Shown piece by piece: positions 8,490 through 21,152 of a stretch of 64,000 bases of DNA. This stretch comes from Streptomyces hyderabadensis (lineage in GTDB: Bacteria; Actinomycetota; Actinomycetes; Streptomycetales; Streptomycetaceae). Both the position numbers and the translations under genes were made by a program. Each line of letters starts with the position of its first letter. Within the stretch, counting starts at the first letter, position 1. The stretch covers positions 62,001 through 126,000 of the forward strand of contig NZ_JAIOJZ010000001.1 in assembly GCF_020404845.1 (NCBI RefSeq), read 5' to 3'. The notes below the pieces were generated by a model that was not told where the DNA came from, searched no databases, and was given only the letters and a program-made list of their open reading frames with translations.

Positions 8490-9215
8490 TCAGGAGGGCC
8501 GCACGATCCCCTGGGCGCGTGCGGCCGCCAGCCACCGGGGGAACTCGCCCACGAGCCGGTCGTACAGTTCGGCGTCGGTCACCTTGCGCGGGTCGCGGCC
8601 CGCGTGGAAGAACCCGGCGTTGTCGACGACCCGCTTGCCGGGCACCGCGAGGTCGTCGAGCTTGCGCAGGTACTCGAACTGGCGGCTGCCGGGATCGCCG
8701 AAGCCGACGAACTGCCAGAACAGCGGCAGCGGTGCCGCCTTGCACAGATAGCGTTCGGCGGCGAGCCGGTTGATCGGGCCGCCGTCGGTCTGGAAGACGA
8801 CCAGGGCGGGGTGGTGTGTGCCGCTGTCCAGGTAGTGGTCGATGACGGCGTCCATGGCCAGGTGGTAGCTGGTCTTGCCCATGTGTCCGAGGCCGGCCAC
8901 GATCCGCTCGATACGGCCCTGGTGGTCGGCGAGCGCGATCTCGGTGACCGCGTCGACGTCGGTGGAGAAGAACACCACCGGCACGGTGCCGTCGTCGTCG
9001 AGGTGGGCGGACAGGCTCAGCACCCGGTCGGCGAGTGCCTGGACGCTGCCGTCCTTGTAGTACGGCTTCATGGAGCCGGAGTAGTCGACGACGAGGTAGA
9101 CCGCGGCCCTGGTCCCGTCCATGCCGTGCTTGGTGAGCGACACACCGGCGGTCTTGTACAGATCGACCAGCGCCGGTGCGCTCTCCTGCACCTTGGTGAG
9201 ACTGATCGCGGCCAT
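8490..9215 (-). CDS. von Willebrand factor A (VWA) domain protein, TerF-like
   Basis: Protein of 241 residues that is essentially one VWA domain, most like the VWA proteins of the tellurium-resistance (Ter) group. Seen: the metal-ion-dependent adhesion site with DYSGS (about residue 46), a conserved threonine in GHMGKTSYHLAMD and the aspartate in FQTDGGP. Such domains mediate metal-dependent protein interactions; Ter-type VWA proteins are cytoplasmic and linked to stress or phage response complexes. No TerD domain or other ter gene is adjacent, so a specific role cannot be given. The start is the ATG at 9215, with a GGGGGGAG ribosome-binding site just upstream; longer open frame beyond it has no support. 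Confidence 0.87.
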   Translation of the reverse strand: MAAISLTKVQESAPALVDLYKTAGVSLTKHGMDGTRAAVYLVVDYSGSMKPYYKDGSVQALADRVLSLSAHLDDDGTVPVVFFSTDVDAVTEIALADHQGRIERIVAGLGHMGKTSYHLAMDAVIDHYLDSGTHHPALVVFQTDGGPINRLAAERYLCKAAPLPLFWQFVGFGDPGSRQFEYLRKLDDLAVPGKRVVDNAGFFHAGRDPRKVTDAELYDRLVGEFPRWLAAARAQGIVRPS

Positions 9216-9370
9216 GCGGACTCCCCCCGTCGCTGCTGCCTCGCGGCATCCGGGTGCCGAGGTTACGGCACGGCGCACCCCGCCGACCGGCCGGTCCACC
9301 GGCATTCGTTATTTTGTTCGCCGCCGTCCCCACCGGCTCACGTCCGTCCGTCCCCCGAGGAGCCGGCCTC

Positions 9371-10306
9371 GTGGATTCCGAGTCCACCGCCACCACTTGC
9401 TACCGCCATCCCGCGGTGGCGTGCCAGGTCCGCTGCACCCGCTGCGAGCGGTACGTCTGCCCGGACTGCATGCGTGCGGCGCCCGTCGGCCACCAGTGCC
9501 CGGAGTGCGCGGAGCAGGGGGCACGGCCGGTCCGGCGGGCCCGGACCCTGGCCGGGGGCCGGATGTCGACGACGCCGGTGGTGACGTACGTGCTGTTCGC
9601 GCTCACCGTGCTCGCGTACCTGGCGGAGGTGGTGCGGCCCGGGATCGTGGACCGGTTCGCCATGGTCGGTTCGCGGCTGGTCGGTCCCGACGGCACCGCG
9701 TACCCCGGGGACGGGGCGGTCTTCGTCCTCGGCCCGCTGCGGGTGGAGGGGGTCGCCGGGGGCGAGTGGGAACGGATGCTCACCAGTGCGTTCCTGCACC
9801 GGTCGCCCTTCGAGGGCGCTTTCGGGATCCTGCACATCACGGTGAACATGGTCGTGCTGTGGCAGTTGGGGCGGGTGGTGGAGCTGATGCTCGGCCGGGT
9901 CCGGTTCGCCCTGCTCTACCTGCTGTCGGCGCTCGGCGGTTCGGTCCTGGAGCTGGTCCTCGCCGACCCCGGGCAGGTCTCGGTCGGCGCGTCCGGCGCG
10001 GTCTTCGGGGTGGGGGCCGGGTACTACGTGCTGCACCGGCGGCTGGATGCCCGCATGGGGCGGGTCAACCGCGTCATGGCCGGGCTGCTGCTGTGGCTGG
10101 TGGTGTCCGCCTGGTTCACCTCGTGGCAGGGGCATGTCGGCGGCCTGCTGGCGGGCGGCGCGCTGGCCCTGGCGTTCGGGTACGCGCCCCGGGACGGGTG
10201 CCGGGTGGCGGTGCAGGCCGGTGCGGGGGCCGGGCTGCTGGTGCTGCTGGCGGTGGCGGCGGCGCTGAGGGTGTCGGAACTGACGGGCGGAAGTGTTCCC
10301 CTATGA
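9371..10306 (+). CDS. Rhomboid-family intramembrane serine protease with N-terminal zinc finger
   Basis: Polytopic membrane protease that cuts other transmembrane proteins within the bilayer. Seen: an N-terminal B-box-like zinc finger with spaced Cys/His residues (CYRHP, CTRCERYVCPDC, HQCPEC), then about six membrane segments, the HITVN motif, the catalytic serine in GASGAVFG (residue 208) and the catalytic histidine in WQGHVGG (residue 255). The zinc finger plus rhomboid layout is common in actinobacteria. I chose the GTG at 9371 (311 residues) because GAGGAG lies eight bases upstream; an earlier in-frame ATG at 9254 gives a leader without such a site. The chitosanase gene begins 13 bases after the stop. 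Confidence 0.92.
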   Translation: MDSESTATTCYRHPAVACQVRCTRCERYVCPDCMRAAPVGHQCPECAEQGARPVRRARTLAGGRMSTTPVVTYVLFALTVLAYLAEVVRPGIVDRFAMVGSRLVGPDGTAYPGDGAVFVLGPLRVEGVAGGEWERMLTSAFLHRSPFEGAFGILHITVNMVVLWQLGRVVELMLGRVRFALLYLLSALGGSVLELVLADPGQVSVGASGAVFGVGAGYYVLHRRLDARMGRVNRVMAGLLLWLVVSAWFTSWQGHVGGLLAGGALALAFGYAPRDGCRVAVQAGAGAGLLVLLAVAAALRVSELTGGSVPL

Positions 10307-10319
10307 GAGGTGTCTTCCT

Positions 10320-11243
10320 GTGAAACGTGCCGGAGTGCTGCTCCTCGGGGCCCTTCCCGTGATCGCCGCGGGCGTGTACCTCGCCGTGCCGGACGACTCC
10401 GCGGACGGCGCGGCCACCGCGTCCGCGTCGTCCTCCGCGTCGTCCTCGGCCGGTGCCCGGTCGGCCCGCGACGACGCCAAGGCCCGGGCCGAGCAGGAGC
10501 GGGAGGCGGACGACGCGCTCGTCGCCGACCTGCCGCCGGGCCTGGCCGCACCGGCGAAGAAGGAGCTGGCCCAGCAGCTGGTGTCCAGCGCCGAGAACTC
10601 GACCACGAAGTGGCGCACCGCCTACGGCAGTATCGAGGACGTCGGGGACGGCGACGGGTACACCGCGGGCATCGTCGGCTTCTGCACCGGCACCCACGAC
10701 CTGCTCATGCTGGTCGAGCGCTACACCGAGGACCATCCGGACAACGGGCTGGCCCAGTACCTGCCCGCCCTGCGCGAGGTGGACGGCAGCGACTCCCACG
10801 AGGGCCTGGACCCGGGCTTCACGGCGGCCTGGCGGGCGGAGGCCGAGGTCCCGGCGTTCCGCGAGGCGCAGGAGGAGGAGCGCGACCGGGTCTACTTCGA
10901 ACCGGCGGTGCGCCTGGCCAAGCTGGACGGCCTGGGCACGCTGGGCCAGTTCGTGTACTACGACGCGATGGTCTTCCACGGCCCCGACACGGACGCCGAG
11001 GGCTTCTACGGGCTGCGCGAGCGGGCCATGGCGAAGGCGAGGACGCCGGGGGAGGGCGGCTCCGAGAAGGCCTACCTGGAGACCTTCCTGGACGTCCGGA
11101 AGCAGGCCATGGAGGCCAAGCGCCCGGGCATCGACACCTCCCGCGTCGACACGGCCCAGCGCCGGTTCCTCGCGGCCGGGAACATGGAGCTGGCGACGCC
11201 GCTGGTGTGGGAGATGTACGGGGACACCTACCGGGTGTCCTGA
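10320..11243 (+). CDS. Secreted chitosanase (glycoside hydrolase family 46)
   Basis: Extracellular enzyme that cleaves beta-1,4 links in chitosan. Seen: a signal peptide (MKRAGVLLLGALPVIAAGVY), a serine/alanine-rich linker, then a GH46 catalytic domain opening with QQLVSSAENSTTKWRTAYG, where the glutamate is the family's general acid and an aspartate follows in the GDGDGYTAGIVGF segment. The end of the domain (ELATPLVWEMYGDTYRV) is intact. The total of 307 residues is slightly longer than the classic S. sp. N174 enzyme because of the linker. The start is the GTG at 10320, with AGAGG upstream. It follows the rhomboid gene so closely that co-transcription is possible; a hairpin closes the unit. 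Confidence 0.9.
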   Translation: MKRAGVLLLGALPVIAAGVYLAVPDDSADGAATASASSSASSSAGARSARDDAKARAEQEREADDALVADLPPGLAAPAKKELAQQLVSSAENSTTKWRTAYGSIEDVGDGDGYTAGIVGFCTGTHDLLMLVERYTEDHPDNGLAQYLPALREVDGSDSHEGLDPGFTAAWRAEAEVPAFREAQEEERDRVYFEPAVRLAKLDGLGTLGQFVYYDAMVFHGPDTDAEGFYGLRERAMAKARTPGEGGSEKAYLETFLDVRKQAMEAKRPGIDTSRVDTAQRRFLAAGNMELATPLVWEMYGDTYRVS

Positions 11244-11253
11244 GCATGCGACA

Positions 11254-11291
11254 GCGCCTGCCCTTGGTCCGGTCGGGGACGGGGCAGGCGC
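11254..11291. terminator. Hairpin terminator between chitosanase and gltD genes
   Basis: Perfect 10-bp inverted repeat (GCGCCTGCCC at 11254-11263, complement at 11282-11291) immediately after the chitosanase stop. A second, shorter hairpin (CCGCAC/GTGCGG, about 11302-11320) follows. The gltD gene converges from the other side, so the site may work in both directions. Confidence 0.6.
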
Positions 11292-11328
11292 CATCAGTGT
11301 TCCGCACGCCTTTGTGCGGGACGTTCTT

Positions 11329-11389
11329 CGGTTGTTCCGTCCGTCAGGACGGTTGTCCGTCCCTGAGGACGGTTGTTCCGTCCGTCAGA
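11329..11389. repeat. Three imperfect 20-21-bp tandem repeats at the gltD 3' end
   Basis: Three copies of a unit reading CGGTTGTTCCGTCCGTCAGG or close to it (11329-11349, 11350-11369, 11370-11389). The last copy runs over the gltD stop. Neighbouring units can pair through GGACGG/CCGTCC with a TTGT loop, so the array may be a duplicated terminator hairpin. Confidence 0.6.
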
Positions 11390-12840
11390 CCGCGAGGGCG
11401 CGGTCGGTCGGGCGGATCGGGGCCGGCAGGTCGCTGGCCCCGGTCAGGAAGCGGTCGGCGCCGCGCGCTGCCGAGCGGCCCTCGGCGATCGCCCAGACGA
11501 TGAGCGACTGGCCGCGGCCGGCGTCACCGGCGACGAACACACCCGGCACGTTGGTCTGGAAGTCGGCGTCCCGGGCGATGTTACCCCGTTCGTCGAGCGC
11601 CAGGCCGAACTGGTCGACGAGGCCGTTCTCCTTGTCGGTGCCGGTGAAGCCCATGGCGAGGGTGACCAGCTGGGCCGGGATCTTGCGCTCGGTGCCCGGC
11701 TTCGGGGTGAGCTTGCCGTCGATGAACTCGACCTCGCTCATGTGCAGCCACTGGACGTTGCCGTCCTCGTCGCCCTCGAAGTGGGTGGTGGAGACGGCGT
11801 AGACCCGCTCGCCGCCCTCCTCGTGGGCGCTGGTGACCTTGTAGAGCATGGGGAAGGTCGGCCAGGGCTGGGTGACCGGGTTCCGCTCCTCGCCCGGCCG
11901 GGGCATGATCTCCAGCTGGGTGACGGAGGCGGCGCCCTGCCGGTGGGCGGTGCCCACGCAGTCGGCGCCGGTGTCGCCGCCGCCGATGACGACGACGTGC
12001 TTGCCCTCGGCGGTGATGGGGGCGGTGACGTAGTCGCCCTCCTGGACCTTGTTGGCCAGGGGCAGGTACTCCATCGCCTGGTGGATGCCCTTGAGTTCCC
12101 GGCCGGGGACCGGCAGGTCGCGGGCGGTGGTGGAGCCGGCGGCGATGACGACGGCGTCGTAGCGCTTCTTCAGGTCGGTCGCCTTGAGGTCGCGGCCGAT
12201 CTCGACGCCGGTGCGGAAGCGGGTGCCCTCCGCGCGCATCTGCTCTATGCGGCGGTTGATGTGCCGCTTCTCCATCTTGAACTCGGGGATGCCGTAGCGC
12301 AGGAGGCCTCCGATGCGGTCCGCGCGCTCGTAGACGGCGACGGTGTGACCGGCCCGGGTGAGCTGCTGGGCGGCGGCGAGGCCCGCCGGGCCCGAGCCGA
12401 TGACGGCGACGGTCTTGCCGGACAGGCGCTCGGGGATGCGCGGGGCGACGTCCCCGGTCTCCCACGCCTTGTCGATGATGGAGACCTCGACGTTCTTGAT
12501 GGTGACCGGCGGCTGGTTGATGCCGAGCACGCACGCCGACTCGCACGGGGCCGGGCACAGGCGGCCGGTGAACTCCGGGAAGTTGTTGGTGGCGTGCAGG
12601 CGCTCGGACGCCGCCGACCAGTCCTCGCGGTAGGCGTAGTCGTTCCACTCGGGGATCAGGTTCCCGAGCGGGCAGCCGTTGTGGCAGAACGGGATGCCGC
12701 AGTCCATGCAGCGGCTGGCCTGCTTGCTGATGATCGGCAGCAGGGAGCCGGGGACGTAGACCTCGTTCCAGTCCTTGACGCGCTCCTCGACGGGGCGGGT
12801 CCTGGCGACCTCGCGTCCGTGGTTCAGAAAGCCCTTGGGA

Positions 12841-12848
<8 letters not shown>
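11385..12848 (-). CDS. gltD: Glutamate synthase (NADPH) small subunit
   Basis: Beta subunit of bacterial glutamate synthase (487 residues). It passes electrons from NADPH through FAD and iron-sulfur centres to the large subunit, which reductively transfers the glutamine amide to 2-oxoglutarate. Seen: N-terminal cysteine clusters for two 4Fe-4S centres ([16 protein letters not shown] and [13 protein letters not shown]), the FAD-binding [13 protein letters not shown], the NADPH-binding [13 protein letters not shown] and the C-terminal [19 protein letters not shown]. The length is normal. Its ATG at 12848 lies eight bases inside the end of gltB, so the subunits are translationally coupled. A run of tandem repeats marks the 3' end. 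Confidence 0.97.
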
Positions 12849-17436
<4,588 letters not shown>

Positions 17437-17773
17437 CGGCTCTCCCGTCGTCGTCATCTGGCATGTGCAGGTGCCGAGGGACGACGTTGGCCCTCTGCGG
17501 TGGGTGCAAAATTTGGTGCAGGTTACATGATGGATTGGTTCTCGGTAAACGGGACAATCCGTTCCAGCATGCGGACACCGACGGGGTGCGGCGGGGGTAC
17601 CGCGCCCGCGGTGGAAGCTATGGAGACCGGGGCGGACAGATCGATGTCCGTCGGTCCGAGGGGGCGGAGGGGGCGTCGTCGCCCACTCCACGAGTGCACG
17701 GCAGGCTTCATTGCCCACAGCGCTTACGGCTCATGCCCGGAGATTACGCACTCGAAACCAGCGAGTAACGGCT
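17437..17773 (-). promoter_or_regulatory. gltB upstream region with direct repeat and weak GlnR-like element
   Basis: About 340 bases without a gene, less GC-rich than the surroundings. On the gltB strand a direct repeat TGCACC-AAATTT-TGCACC occurs at about 17504-17520. It abuts GTAAC-n6-CAAAT (17511-17526), which matches the first half of the GlnR consensus (GTNAC-n6-GAAAC) fully and the second half partly. A TTTACC-n16-TGTAAC pair could serve as a promoter. All of this is suggestive only. I find no riboswitch or leader ORF here. Confidence 0.35.
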
Positions 17774-17797
17774 ACTTATGCGTCCCACCGCATAAGT
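17774..17797 (-). terminator. Hairpin terminator of the VIT-family gene
   Basis: Perfect 9-bp inverted repeat (ACTTATGCG at 17774-17782, CGCATAAGT at 17789-17797, six-base loop), ten bases beyond the stop of the transporter gene. The stem is unusually AT-rich for this genome, which makes it stand out. Confidence 0.6.
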
Positions 17798-17807
17798 TCG
17801 AGCCGGG

Positions 17808-18539
17808 CTATCCTACGGCCGTTCCGAACAGGCTGCCCAGGAGATACGTCACACCGGCCGCCGCGCCGCCGAGGGCGAGCTGCCGCAGCCCGCTGTACCA
17901 CCAGCTGCGGGCCGTGACCTTGGCGACCACCGCGCCGCACAGGAACAGCCCGGCCAGCGCGAGCAGCACGGCGGGCCACAGCGCACTGGCGCCGAGCAGG
18001 AACGGCAGGACGGGGAGCAGCGCGCCCAGCGCGAACGACCCGAACGAGGACACGGCCGCGACCGTCGGGGAGGGCAGGTCGGAGGGGTCGATGCCCAGCT
18101 CCTCGCGCGCGTGTATCTCCAGCGCCTGCTCGGGGTCGCTGGACAGCTGGCGGGCCACCTCGCGGGCGAGGTCCGGCTCGACGCCGCGCGCCTCGTAGAG
18201 CGCGGCCAGCTCCGCCTCCTCGTCCGCCGGGTGCTTGCGCAGCTCGCGCCGCTCCACGTCCAGCTCGGCCTCGACCAGCTCACGCTGGGAGGCGACGGAG
18301 GTGTACTCGCCCGCGGCCATGGAGAAGGCACCGGCGGCCAGCCCGGCGAGCCCGCTGATCACCACGGTCTGCTGGCTCGCCGTACCGCCGGCCACACCGG
18401 TCATCAGGGCGAGGTTGGAGACCAGTCCGTCCATCGCGCCGAAGACCGCGGGGCGCAGCCAGCCGCCGTTCACGTCGCGGTGGGTGTGGTTGTCGCGGTG
18501 CGCCTCGTGCAGCGGCGCCTCGGTTTCGATGATGGCCAT
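17808..18539 (-). CDS. VIT1/CCC1-family iron/manganese transporter
   Basis: Membrane protein of 243 residues in the VIT1/CCC1 family, which moves Fe2+ or Mn2+ out of the cytoplasm (into vacuoles in plants and yeast). Seen: the first membrane segment with the conserved AVFGAMDGLVSNLALMTGV, SMAAGEYTSVASQRELVEAE at the end of segment 2, a long cytoplasmic helical region rich in Glu and Arg that would bind metal, and three C-terminal membrane segments. The start is the ATG at 18539, with GGGGGGA upstream. An iron-box-like sequence at 18629-18647 points to control by a DtxR/IdeR (DmdR) repressor, consistent with a role in iron homeostasis. Substrate preference between iron and manganese cannot be told from sequence. 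Confidence 0.88.
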   Translation of the reverse strand: MAIIETEAPLHEAHRDNHTHRDVNGGWLRPAVFGAMDGLVSNLALMTGVAGGTASQQTVVISGLAGLAAGAFSMAAGEYTSVASQRELVEAELDVERRELRKHPADEEAELAALYEARGVEPDLAREVARQLSSDPEQALEIHAREELGIDPSDLPSPTVAAVSSFGSFALGALLPVLPFLLGASALWPAVLLALAGLFLCGAVVAKVTARSWWYSGLRQLALGGAAAGVTYLLGSLFGTAVG

Positions 18540-18628
18540 GAGGGTCCCCCCGGGGGAGCTAGTTTGGACTCAATCCACTTTTTAACAACACCCAATCTAC
18601 GCCGATCATTTCCGTCCCGCCAGCAAGG

Positions 18629-18647
18629 AAAGGCTGGGCTTACCTGC
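18629..18647. promoter_or_regulatory. Candidate DtxR/IdeR/DmdR iron box
   Basis: The 15-base core AGGCTGGGCTTACCT (18631-18645) matches 12 of 15 positions of the IdeR/DmdR consensus core AGGTTAGGCTAACCT. It lies about 90 bases upstream of the VIT-family transporter start and about 130 bases upstream of the divergent ADP-ribosylglycohydrolase gene. By analogy with other actinobacteria, the Fe2+-loaded regulator would bind here. The surrounding sequence is AT-rich, as expected of a promoter region. Confidence 0.5.
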
Positions 18648-18774
18648 GGTTTTACCTCTCCGCACTCATTCGTGATCATGCTCGCTCATATGTCGACCGG
18701 GTGACGCTGCCCCCGGTTCGGCTGCGGTGCACACCGCACCGGGGACACATGGGCGGAGGGAGAGGAGAGGCCGC

Positions 18775-19884
18775 ATGGCATCCACCGCCTGCATTCCGCC
18801 GGTCCCCGCGCCGCAGGACGCCGTCGGGCTCCGCGACCGGGCCCGGGGCGCACTGCTCGGACTGGCCGTCGGGGACGCCCTCGGGGCCCCGGCCGAGAAC
18901 ATGAAGCCCTCGGAGATCCGCGCCCGCTGGGGCCGCATCACGGGGTACGTGGCGGACCGGCCCGCCGGTACGGACGACACGGAGTACGCGATCTTCTCGG
19001 GCCTGCTGCTGGCCCGCCACGGCGCCGGGCTCACCCAGGCCCATGTGGAGGCGGCCTGGCACGAGTGGATCGCGGACCGGGAGGAGGGCCCCTTCCGGGG
19101 CGCGGGCTTCAGCGAGCGCGGCACCCTGGAGAACCTGCGCCGGGGTCTGGCCGCCCCGATCTCCGCCCAGCACCGGCACGCCTGGAGCGACGGACTGGCG
19201 ATGCGGGCCGCGCCGCACGGCGTGTTCGCGGCCGGCCGGCCCGCCGAGGCGGCCCGGCTGGCGGCGATCGACGGCTCGGTCAGCCACGAGGGCGAGGGCA
19301 TCTACGGCGGCCAGGCGGTGGCGGCGGGCGTCGCGGCGGCGATGGCCGGGGCGTCGACCGTCGCGGTGGTGGCCTCCGCCCTGGCCGTCGTCCCGGACGA
19401 CTCCTGGACGGCACGCTGTCTGCGCCGCGCGCTGACGGCGGCCCACCGGGGCGAACGCGCGGTGCGCTCCGCGGTGGTCATCGGCGGCTACCCGTGGACC
19501 GACCTGGCCCCCGAGGCCGTCGCCCTCGCCTTCGGCGCGTACGCGGCGGCCGACGGCGACTTCACCGACTCCGTGCTCACGGCCGTCAACATGGGCCGCG
19601 ACGCCGACACCACGGCCGCGGTGGCCGGCGCCCTGGCGGGCGCGACCCGGGGCGTGCGGGCCATCCCGTCCGACTGGGCCGACGCCATCGGCCCGGCCCG
19701 CGGCAGCTGCCTCCCGTCGATGGCCGGCCACCACGTCCTGGAGGTGGCGGACCTGCTGACCCGCACGGCCCACGAGGCTCCGCCGGACCCGGGGCACACG
19801 CCGGTCCCGGAGGCAGGACCTCCCGCTCCCGGGGCCGGGCACCCCGCCCCCGGCACCCGCGCGGCAGCGGCGGTGGGGCCGTGA
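18775..19884 (+). CDS. ADP-ribosylglycohydrolase family protein, paralogue 1
   Basis: First of four adjacent paralogues of the ADP-ribosylglycohydrolase (DraG/ARH) family, di-magnesium enzymes that remove ADP-ribose from proteins or cleave related N-glycosides. Seen: an N-terminal ARGALLGLAVGDALGAPAE helix, the metal-binding DDT motif in PAGTDDTEYAIFSG, and the second metal site in NMGRDADTTAAVAGALAGA. All metal ligands look intact, so it is probably active. The tail of about 40 residues is proline-rich and low in complexity. The ATG at 18775 (369 residues) follows a strong GAGGAGAGG site. The next gene starts inside its stop codon (GTGA), so it heads an operon of six genes. The physiological substrate is unknown. 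Confidence 0.87.
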   Translation: MASTACIPPVPAPQDAVGLRDRARGALLGLAVGDALGAPAENMKPSEIRARWGRITGYVADRPAGTDDTEYAIFSGLLLARHGAGLTQAHVEAAWHEWIADREEGPFRGAGFSERGTLENLRRGLAAPISAQHRHAWSDGLAMRAAPHGVFAAGRPAEAARLAAIDGSVSHEGEGIYGGQAVAAGVAAAMAGASTVAVVASALAVVPDDSWTARCLRRALTAAHRGERAVRSAVVIGGYPWTDLAPEAVALAFGAYAAADGDFTDSVLTAVNMGRDADTTAAVAGALAGATRGVRAIPSDWADAIGPARGSCLPSMAGHHVLEVADLLTRTAHEAPPDPGHTPVPEAGPPAPGAGHPAPGTRAAAAVGP

Positions 19885-21152
19885 GCAGGGCCCGGGCCGG
19901 GGTCGGGGCGACCGGTGTCACTGCGTACGTCGAGGGGCCCGGGGGACCGGAGAGGCACTCACCCGGGGGCAGCGGACAGCGGCCGGGTGGCGAGCCGGGG
20001 ACGGTGTCCCGAGCGGAGCCCCTGCTGGACCGCATCGAAGGGCTGCTGCTGGGGCTCGCCGCCGGGGACGCCGCCGGCTGGCCGGCCGCCCGGCACCGGG
20101 CCGCCCGGATGCCGGAGTGGACGCGCCGGCTCACCCGCGAGCTGGACACCTTCGCCGAGCAGAACGCCACCACCACCCTCCCCGTCCCCATCGCGCTGAA
20201 CCAGCCCCCGGAGCCGCTGCGCCTCGGCCCCTCCGACGACGCCGAGTGGGCGGCGTTCGCGGCCGAGGCCGTGCTGCGGGCCGGGGACGACAGCGTGCTG
20301 GGGGACCTGAGCCGGGACCGCCGGATGCGGGCCGCGATCGACCTGACCTGGAACTCCGTCGCCAGCGAGGTCGCCGCGGCGGCCGACCGCGCCCCCGAGG
20401 TCGAGTCCGCGGTGCTGCCGCTGCGCGCCCGCGTCTCGGTGCGGGCCGGGCTCGGCAACCTCGCCGCCGGACTGCGCCCGCCCGCCACCGGCCACGACAA
20501 CCCGCACTACTTCGACGACGCCGCCTGCGTACGCGCCTGCGTCCTCGCCGTCGTCCACCCGGGCGCCCCGCGCCCCGCCGCCGACCTCGCCGAGTTCGAC
20601 GCCCGCTACACCCAGGACGGCGACGGCGTGCACGGCGCCCGGGCCATGGCGGCGGCACTGGCCAGCGCCCTCGACGGCGCCGACGTGGACGCCTGTGTGA
20701 CGGCGGCGCTCGCCGAACTCCCCCCGGCGACGGAGATCGGCCGCAACGCCCGCCAGGCGCTGGCCCTCGCGGCGGACGCCGAGAGCACCTTCGCCCTGGT
20801 CCCGCTCCTGGAGCACCGGATCGTCGACCACGTCTACAGCTACGGCATCGCCGCCGCCGAGACCGTCCCGGTCGCCCTCGCCCTGGCCACCGCCGCCCGC
20901 GGCCGCCTCGCGGAGGCGGTACCGGCGGCGGCCTGTCTGTCCAGGGTCGCCGACTCCGCCCCCGCGCTGGCCGGCGCCCTCACCGGCGCGCTCGGCGGCG
21001 GCACGTCGGTCCCCGCGTCCTGGCGGGACGCCTGCCGCACCCTGCCCGGCTGCGTACTGCCCCGGCTCACCGGCACCGACCTGGTCGAACTCGCCGGTCT
21101 CCTGCACGCCACGCGACCCTCCCCACCGGAAGGACGAGGCACCACACCATGA
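19881..21152 (+). CDS. ADP-ribosylglycohydrolase family protein, paralogue 2 (degenerate metal site)
   Basis: Second paralogue in the operon, 423 residues from the GTG that overlaps the previous stop (GTGA). A GTG at 20004 (MSRAEPLLDRIEGLLLG) would begin just before the conserved fold and is a reasonable alternative start. Seen: DRIEGLLLGLAAGDAAGW at the start of the fold, but the first metal motif has changed to GPSDDAEWAAFA. Where the family has GRDADT near the C-terminus, this protein has LSRVADSAPALAGALTGALG, which lacks the ligand triad. It is probably catalytically impaired or inactive, perhaps a regulatory or structural partner of its neighbours. The ATG of paralogue 3 overlaps its stop. 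Confidence 0.82.
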   Translation: MSRARAGVGATGVTAYVEGPGGPERHSPGGSGQRPGGEPGTVSRAEPLLDRIEGLLLGLAAGDAAGWPAARHRAARMPEWTRRLTRELDTFAEQNATTTLPVPIALNQPPEPLRLGPSDDAEWAAFAAEAVLRAGDDSVLGDLSRDRRMRAAIDLTWNSVASEVAAAADRAPEVESAVLPLRARVSVRAGLGNLAAGLRPPATGHDNPHYFDDAACVRACVLAVVHPGAPRPAADLAEFDARYTQDGDGVHGARAMAAALASALDGADVDACVTAALAELPPATEIGRNARQALALAADAESTFALVPLLEHRIVDHVYSYGIAAAETVPVALALATAARGRLAEAVPAAACLSRVADSAPALAGALTGALGGGTSVPASWRDACRTLPGCVLPRLTGTDLVELAGLLHATRPSPPEGRGTTP

